11,018 bases of DNA, taken from the NCBI GenBank assembly GCA_030605895.1, contig JAUWHL010000316.1:1-11018 (forward strand), given 5' to 3'. This DNA is from Promethearchaeota archaeon (lineage in GTDB: Archaea; Asgardarchaeota; Lokiarchaeia; Sigyniarchaeales; SOKP01). The notes beneath the pieces are model-generated. The model searched no databases. It was not told the DNA's origin and worked only from the letters and a program-made list of their open reading frames with translations. The position numbers and the translations under genes are program-made. Positions 6,690-11,018 of this stretch are shown here, piece after piece; within the stretch, counting starts at the first letter, position 1; each line of letters begins with the position of its first letter.

Positions 6690-6712
6690 GATGTTAAAAT
6701 ATATTAAGATTT

Positions 6713-6720
6713 TATATAAA
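6713..6720 (-). promoter_or_regulatory. TATA box of the candidate small gene
   Basis: On the minus strand the sequence is TTTATATA, followed by 23 bases and then the ATG at 6689. The spacing is identical to that of the radical SAM gene at 4032, so a leaderless transcript would be expected. Confidence 0.45.
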
Positions 6721-6735
6721 AATTATTAAAAATAC

Positions 6736-6766
6736 CATGAAATTCCCATTAAGATAAAATTTCATG
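6736..6766. repeat. Nine-base inverted repeat upstream of the candidate small gene
   Basis: CATGAAATT (6736-6744) and AATTTCATG (6758-6766) are exact reverse complements with a 13-base loop. On the minus strand it lies 16 bases upstream of the TATA box at 6713-6720, a position suited to a regulator. Read on the plus strand it is followed by T-rich sequence and could instead act as a hairpin terminator. Confidence 0.45.
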
Positions 6767-7148
6767 AATTTTTATGATTTTATTATCTTTTTTGTTAATT
6801 TCCCAAAAATACTAATCAATATCAATATTTGAAAAATTGCTCATAAAGTTTATATGAAGCTAATTAAAAAATATATCAATATGTTTGCAGTTTAAATATA
6901 TATTAAAATTTTCTTAAGTCTTAGATCTTATATTGAACTTAATTTAAGGGAATATCTAATGATTCTAATATATAAAGGATTAAATCAAAACATCTATAAC
7001 AATATAAAAGTAATGTTTAATACAGATGTCAATAATATGAATATATATTTTCATATCTTTTTTGACTAAAAATGTAAAATACAATCATTTATAATTATAA
7101 GTTACTTATGTTACTTAAATAATTATTTTAATACAAATATTACAACTA

Positions 7149-7167
7149 AAAAGATAAGAAAAGATAA
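7149..7167 (+). repeat. Tandem AAAAGATAA repeat before the ribbon-helix-helix gene
   Basis: AAAAGATAA occurs at 7149-7157 and again at 7159-7167, a period of exactly 10 bases, ending three bases before the ATG. Ribbon-helix-helix dimers commonly bind short repeats one helical turn apart, so this could be an autoregulatory site. Part of it could also act as a weak purine-rich ribosome binding region. Confidence 0.4.
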
Positions 7168-7170
7168 CAA

Positions 7171-7833
7171 ATGAGTCGAAATCCCGCTCAGAAGTCAGCA
7201 ATTTCAAGAAAATCTGTTTCAGATAGACGAAGTAAATTAAAAGATTCAACAAACGTTATAACTGTTAGAATTGATGAAAATCTAAATGATAATCTTGACA
7301 AAGTTCGTAGAAAATTGGGCATTTCTAAAGCTGATCTTATTCGAAATTATTTAGAAATATCAAAATATGTAATTAAACAAAAAAGTTCACTTCAATCATT
7401 AAATGATCGAGATTTTATCATAATTAAAAGAAGTTATTTAAGGAAACTTATTGATAAAGAGGATGAGGTTGAACAAATTAGGTTAGGAGATAAATTAGCT
7501 CGTTTTATAAATGACTGTGCAAGAATAAATGGTAAGTTAGATGATATATTTTACAAATTAGATTTATGTGATAATCTAGGGTTTTTTCGAAATTTTATTG
7601 ATGATAATAATTATGTTTTAATAGATAGAAAATTTGGGTCTCAGAAATTTGTAGAAGCCTTTATATGGAGATTTTTTAATCAAAGTGAATTTAATGCAAA
7701 TTGGACCACCTCAAAAATCGATGATCAAAGTAAAATAAGAACTGCTTATTTAAAGCAAGTACAACCAATTGATATATCTTCTTCTCATTATTCATTTGAA
7801 TTTGCTAAACTACCTGAAGAAGAATCAGAATAA
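7171..7833 (+). CDS. Ribbon-helix-helix (CopG/MetJ-fold) regulator with a C-terminal domain
   Basis: A 220-residue protein. Residues 1-27 are a basic, serine-rich tail. Residues 28-67 are a ribbon-helix-helix domain: the DNA-contacting strand NVITVRIDENL (28-38), helix LDKVRRKLG, then ISKADLIRNYLEISKYV (51-67) with the usual S-x-x-x-L-I-R helix. The remaining 150 residues are an unrecognised mixed helix-strand domain containing LGDKLARFINDCARINGK, a strand pair YVLIDRKFGS and an aromatic helix FVEAFIWRFF, ending in an acidic tail. RHH proteins of 45-100 residues are usual, so the C-terminal part is probably a ligand-sensing or oligomerisation domain. It starts at ATG, preceded by a 10-base-period tandem repeat. 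It converges on the kinase gene with a 19-base gap and is therefore a separate transcript. The DNA-binding call is firm; target and ligand are unknown. Confidence 0.8.
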   Translation: MSRNPAQKSAISRKSVSDRRSKLKDSTNVITVRIDENLNDNLDKVRRKLGISKADLIRNYLEISKYVIKQKSSLQSLNDRDFIIIKRSYLRKLIDKEDEVEQIRLGDKLARFINDCARINGKLDDIFYKLDLCDNLGFFRNFIDDNNYVLIDRKFGSQKFVEAFIWRFFNQSEFNANWTTSKIDDQSKIRTAYLKQVQPIDISSSHYSFEFAKLPEEESE

Positions 7834-7842
7834 TAAAAGAAT

Positions 7843-7864
7843 AAAAAAAAAATCAACTTTTTTC
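7843..7864. terminator. Bidirectional poly-A/poly-T terminator
   Basis: Ten A residues (7843-7852) lie directly beyond the minus-strand stop codon, so they read as a T tract for the kinase transcript. Six T residues (7858-7863) lie 25 bases after the ribbon-helix-helix stop codon and read as a T tract for that transcript. The 19-base gap between convergent genes is therefore a two-way terminator. It closely resembles 1522-1542. Confidence 0.55.
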
Positions 7865-9574
7865 TATAATCTCTTTTAAGCCCAATATAGGAATGATAAT
7901 CATATTTGGTCTAAATAAGATTTCATAATTTAATTCGTGTAAAGCTCTTTCAATATAGAAATAAGTAATTAATATATAATCTGCATTTAGATTTTTTAAT
8001 ATTTTTCCTATTAATTTAGATTCCCATATATTAAGAACATTAAGTAATATGTCGAGAACCTTCTTTAAAGGTCTAGCAGCTCTTCTGAAGAAAAGATTGT
8101 AAAGAATTTCTTCAGGTACTTCATATTTATCTTTACGAATAATATTTTTTTCAATAAATCTAAGCAGAGTGTTGAACTTTATATAACTAAGAGCTCTTAA
8201 AAATGAAGCTAAATCCTTCTCAATTGGGAATTTGCCTTTTTTCTCTTCTAAAGAAAGTTGTGGATCACCCTCGAAATCTATAAAATAAAAATGGTATTGA
8301 TTATCGATTTTGTTGTAAAGAATTTGTTCCATATGTAAATCTTGATGTACAGGTTGAATATTAATTTTCTGTTCTTCAAATTCTGAACGAAATCTCTCAA
8401 TAATATCTTTAATATCTATAAGAATTGAGCTGATTTTTGGTAAATTAAAAAATGCACTTTCTGGCTGGTCTGTCATGTGACTGAGTAATTCTGAAATCAT
8501 CCTATTCAAACTTTCGGTGTAAATCTTAAGATAAGTCTCGCTATCAACGGTCTCTAAATTATACTCTATTTGGGATGGTAAAATTAGTGATTTATGTAAA
8601 TTGTTAATATATTTTCCTATCTCTGAGGTAACCTTAATGGTTTCAACACATTTTTCTTTAATTAATTTTGAGATATTTGATTTCTCGTTAAATTTAGAGT
8701 AATCTATATTAATATCTTTAAATTCAGTATCAATCATATTATTGAGTTCATTCCAGAATATATCCCCCAAATTTCCTATATTTGGAACACTTTCGATTAT
8801 TCCAATGGTTTCTATATCACGTACTTTAATTGTTCCATATATTTTTGGAGCGTTTGGAAATTTATTTTTAACTAAAACAAATAAAATGGAAGGCTCTAAA
8901 CTTTTCGAATAATCCTTGAAAGATTTTAACACATAAGAAATTGGTTTTTGTTCTGGAGTATTTTTATTTGATATATTTAACGAAAATAAAATATTAGTTG
9001 TATTTCCTTTCCCTAATTGATTTATTGAAAAATCATATCGATCGGAGTATAACCCTGCTTCTATTAAGTTTTGTACTTTTTTCATATTCACTTCATCTTC
9101 AAATTGCTTGTTATAAAGTGTTAATTTTAAGTCCAATGATGGAAATTTTTCTGAGATATTTACATCAAATAGCAGTTTTTTCCAGAAAAAAAGGCAAAAT
9201 TCAGCTTCTAATAAGTTAAGTGTAATAACTTTCTGTTCATTTTCAATAGTTAAAGCTAATTTTTTACTGAAAGTGTTTTCAGTAAGATTTACAATATTGG
9301 AATGTGTTTTTTCACTGGCTTCTAGAATTGCCTCAATTTTTTCATAATAAATTAGGGGCAGAAAGTATGTTTTTGAGTAATTAGTAGTCTTAACTTCAAT
9401 TATTGTAAGAAAAATTTTTTCTGCGATTATTTCAAAATACTGAAGTGAAACATCAAACTCTAAATTTGATAGAGCTGATTTATCCCCAAACCATCTCCTC
9501 GAGAGTAACCATCCTTTAAACTCGTTGGAATTACATATTCCTTGAATTATATTTTTATCAAAATAATTTTTCAT
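7853..9574 (-). CDS. Maltokinase-like sugar kinase (APH/kinase fold)
   Basis: A 573-residue protein, started at the ATG ending at 9574 rather than the TTG three codons upstream. The N-terminal WLLSRRWFGDKS (22-33) matches the cap domain of maltokinases (QRWFxGK). LGKGNTTNILFSL (from about 187) fits the nucleotide-binding loop (xxSNTSVxxG in Mak). HQDLHMEQILYN (410-421) carries catalytic Asp D412, with Q where most members have G. FIDFEGDP (431-438) has metal-binding D433, followed by EKDLASFLRALSYI, all in the family's order. Mak phosphorylates maltose to maltose-1-phosphate for the GlgE glucan pathway. This protein is over 100 residues longer than typical Mak (about 450) and no TreS, GlgE or other sugar gene is adjacent, so the true substrate is uncertain. 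It is cytosolic with no signal peptide. A TATA-like element (9618-9625) lies 44 bases upstream. Confidence 0.78.
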   Translation of the reverse strand: MKNYFDKNIIQGICNSNEFKGWLLSRRWFGDKSALSNLEFDVSLQYFEIIAEKIFLTIIEVKTTNYSKTYFLPLIYYEKIEAILEASEKTHSNIVNLTENTFSKKLALTIENEQKVITLNLLEAEFCLFFWKKLLFDVNISEKFPSLDLKLTLYNKQFEDEVNMKKVQNLIEAGLYSDRYDFSINQLGKGNTTNILFSLNISNKNTPEQKPISYVLKSFKDYSKSLEPSILFVLVKNKFPNAPKIYGTIKVRDIETIGIIESVPNIGNLGDIFWNELNNMIDTEFKDINIDYSKFNEKSNISKLIKEKCVETIKVTSEIGKYINNLHKSLILPSQIEYNLETVDSETYLKIYTESLNRMISELLSHMTDQPESAFFNLPKISSILIDIKDIIERFRSEFEEQKINIQPVHQDLHMEQILYNKIDNQYHFYFIDFEGDPQLSLEEKKGKFPIEKDLASFLRALSYIKFNTLLRFIEKNIIRKDKYEVPEEILYNLFFRRAARPLKKVLDILLNVLNIWESKLIGKILKNLNADYILITYFYIERALHELNYEILFRPNMIIIPILGLKEIIEKS

Positions 9575-9617
9575 AAAGACCAATAATTTTCAATTTTTAG
9601 TAATATAATTAGTTATC

Positions 9618-9625
9618 TTTTATAA
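9618..9625 (-). promoter_or_regulatory. TATA-like element of the maltokinase-like gene
   Basis: On the minus strand the sequence is TTATAAAA, about 44 bases before the ATG at 9574, predicting a leader of roughly 18 bases. The region is AT-rich, so the call is tentative. Confidence 0.3.
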
Positions 9626-9719
9626 GAATTAAAGAACCTTCAAAAATTAGAATGTTTCTCTATATTTAGTAAATATTACAAAATCAAAAGTCTGAGGAAT
9701 TTTAAAACTCTTTCTAATC

Positions 9720-9727
9720 TATATAAA
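9720..9727 (+). promoter_or_regulatory. TATA box of the helix-turn-helix repeat gene
   Basis: TATATAAA is a consensus archaeal TATA box. A transcript would begin near 9746-9750. This supports a start at the GTG at 9777 (or an ATG at 9767 if the frame is corrected) over the TTG at 9828. Confidence 0.45.
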
Positions 9728-9776
9728 ATTTAAGACATTTATCTTTTATTATTCCTAAAAAATTCGATGAATAACA

Positions 9777-11018
9777 GTGATTCATAAAAAAAATAACATA
9801 TTAAATCATTATGAGGTTGATGACGAATTGAAAGAACATTTAAATGAAGAAAATGAAGAGAAGGAAAAATACAGTAAAAATATTGAAAATCTTAATGAAT
9901 TTAAACATAACCATGAAGATATACAAGAAAAAAGTCAAGAACATGCTGAATTAATTTATGATTATAATAAATTATTAGATGAAAGGATTCAAAACACTTT
10001 TAGACAATATTATGATGAAACAGGGAAATATGCTAATTATGGCAGGAATTTAAAAAAAGATTTCATAGAATGGGTCGAAAATAAGGGATTTAATCTAGAT
10101 ATAATCAACAATGTAAATTATATTCATACCAATCAAGAAATTACTAATTTCTTAAACGATAAAATCCGAAATTCAGACCTTTCTCAAAATGAGATTGCCA
10201 ATCAGTTAAATGAGACTGGTTTGTCTGTAAGTCGAAAAACTATTGGAAATTATGCTTTAAACGAAGTTTTTAAGGGTGCTAAAGTTGAATACAATAAGAG
10301 ATTTGACAAATCTTTAGATCCAGAAATCAAAGAGAGAATAATAGACAGAATTAATGAAGAAGTGGAAAAATACTCCACAGGAGATCAACATAATTCTCTC
10401 TATAAGATTGCAAAAGATTTTCCGGAGGTATCAAAAACAATGATTGATAAAATAGCAAAAAATGAAATATCTCAAAAAATTTATGAAGAAATGTGGCCTT
10501 CCACAAGTGGAACTGTTGATCAGGAAACTAAACAAAATATTAGATACATTATTGAAAGTGATGTCCATAAAGGAACCCCTCGGTCTTTAAGAAATATTTC
10601 CAAAATCTTTCCAGACGTATCTTTCTGGACCATAAAGAATCTGGCAAAAGAGATGTATCCAAGGAGATATGAAAAATTATGGCCTGCAATCGAAAAAATA
10701 CCAGAAGAAACAAAAAAGAAAATAATAACAACAATAAAAGAAGAAGCTCAAAAAGAAAATCCACGCACATTAAGAGAGATTCATAGAAATTTTCCAGAAG
10801 TTGGAGCAGATTCAATTAAAAGACTTGCAAAACAAGTTGTATCTAAAGATCTCCATGATAAAATATGGGCTCCATTAACAACTGAAATTCCTAAGGAAAT
10901 CGCTTCGAAAATTACACAAACTCTAAAAGATGAAGTTGATAAACCAAAATCTTGTTCCTTAAACGAAATTGGAAGATTTTTCGATGTTTCTACTGAATAT
11001 ATTCGTCAATTAGCTAAA
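9777..11018 (+). CDS. Tandem helix-turn-helix repeat protein (3' end outside window)
   Basis: An open frame of 414 codons running off the window's right edge. The first usable start is GTG at 9777; the first in-frame ATG is only at 10440, inside a repeat. Residues 1-115 are acidic, charged and probably coiled (many E, K, N). From residue 180 there are four copies of a 61-67 residue unit starting at 180, 247, 308 and 371, with a weaker one at about 117. Each unit has a leading helix (E-x-K-x-x-I), a core of the form S-L-x-x-I-x-x-x-F-(P)-x-V-S followed by three variable residues and I-x-x-LAK, and usually a tail ending in W-P or W-A. The core reads as a helix-turn-helix. The protein is thus likely a multi-domain DNA-binding protein, divergent from the kinase gene. 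I do not recognise a named family; a recombinase-like or chromatin protein is possible. Nothing is known of its C-terminus. Confidence 0.7.
   Translation, partial: MIHKKNNILNHYEVDDELKEHLNEENEEKEKYSKNIENLNEFKHNHEDIQEKSQEHAELIYDYNKLLDERIQNTFRQYYDETGKYANYGRNLKKDFIEWVENKGFNLDIINNVNYIHTNQEITNFLNDKIRNSDLSQNEIANQLNETGLSVSRKTIGNYALNEVFKGAKVEYNKRFDKSLDPEIKERIIDRINEEVEKYSTGDQHNSLYKIAKDFPEVSKTMIDKIAKNEISQKIYEEMWPSTSGTVDQETKQNIRYIIESDVHKGTPRSLRNISKIFPDVSFWTIKNLAKEMYPRRYEKLWPAIEKIPEETKKKIITTIKEEAQKENPRTLREIHRNFPEVGADSIKRLAKQVVSKDLHDKIWAPLTTEIPKEIASKITQTLKDEVDKPKSCSLNEIGRFFDVSTEYIRQLAK

Larger units (their letters stand above)
6690..7170. other. 481-base AT-rich intergenic region
   Basis: No convincing gene is seen between the candidate small gene and the ribbon-helix-helix gene; the longest ATG frames are about 20 codons. 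It contains a TATA box (6713-6720), a nine-base inverted repeat (6736-6766), the 12-mer AGGATTAAATCA (6976-6987) shared with 4201-4212, a TATA-like TTTATAAT (7088-7095) and a tandem repeat just before 7171. No tRNA T-loop or structured RNA was recognised. Confidence 0.5.

Noticed and set aside
6600..6690. G+C-richer patch as a tRNA or box C/D RNA
   Set aside because: There is no T-loop, acceptor pairing or anticodon arm, and the C-box-like ATGATG and D-box-like CTGA elements are incomplete and in the wrong order.
6582..6707. 41-codon plus-strand TTG frame beginning MKILKLKGL
   Set aside because: It overlaps the minus-strand candidate, which has an ATG and a well-placed TATA box; this one has a TTG start and no promoter at suitable spacing.
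8998..9219. 73-codon plus-strand reading frame with hydrophobic stretches
   Set aside because: It is antisense to the kinase gene; the leucine and serine richness is the expected reverse reading of a lysine- and glutamate-rich protein.
9657..9664. TCTCTATA upstream of the kinase gene as a second copy of the 4237-4254 operator
   Set aside because: Only one half-site is present, without its partner arm, and an 8-mer of this composition is expected by chance.
10549..10815. 88-codon minus-strand frame with a run of leucines that looks like a membrane helix
   Set aside because: It is the antisense of the helix-turn-helix repeat gene; the leucine run is the reverse reading of a lysine/glutamate codon stretch (GAAGAA/AAAAAG).

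Overview
The window looks like chromosomal DNA from an AT-rich archaeon, most likely an Asgard (Lokiarchaeia-like) lineage. The archaeal assignment rests on TATA boxes placed about 24 to 31 bases before start codons (leaderless-type promoters), a divergent MtrH-family methyltransferase, and small archaeal-type ribbon-helix-helix and winged-helix regulators. The narrower Asgard guess rests on an alpha-SNAP-like helical repeat protein and overall style, and is inference. No rRNA, tRNA, CRISPR array or intact insertion sequence was found.

Layout. Left part (1-2982): a small internally duplicated protein on the minus strand, then divergently an orphan MtrH-like methyltransferase ending in a poly-A/poly-T terminator, then a SNAP-like TPR protein with the only clear Shine-Dalgarno site seen here. 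Middle (2983-6370): two radical SAM genes transcribed away from a shared 332-base control region. The minus-strand gene resembles an activating enzyme with an extra four-cysteine cluster. The plus-strand gene is a cobalamin-binding radical SAM enzyme starting at TTG. The latter converges on an ArsR-like regulator across a hairpin. Right part (6371-11018): an 800-base region with a candidate 38-codon gene and several dyads, then a ribbon-helix-helix regulator converging on a long maltokinase-like kinase. The window ends inside a plus-strand gene for a protein of tandem helix-turn-helix repeats, read here from the DNA because it has no stop inside the window.

How the genes relate. Nearly all genes are single transcription units with their own promoter and terminator, so there is no clear operon and no strong case for one pathway. 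The corrinoid theme (MtrH normally passes methyl groups to or from a corrinoid protein; the 4365 gene binds cobalamin) is suggestive, but no corrinoid protein lies in the window. The most unusual item is the tandem helix-turn-helix array at the right edge, whose units keep a fixed scaffold but differ at the start of the putative recognition helix. Next are the 38-codon gene with a well-placed TATA box and an upstream inverted repeat, and the two palindromes in the cobalamin radical SAM promoter.
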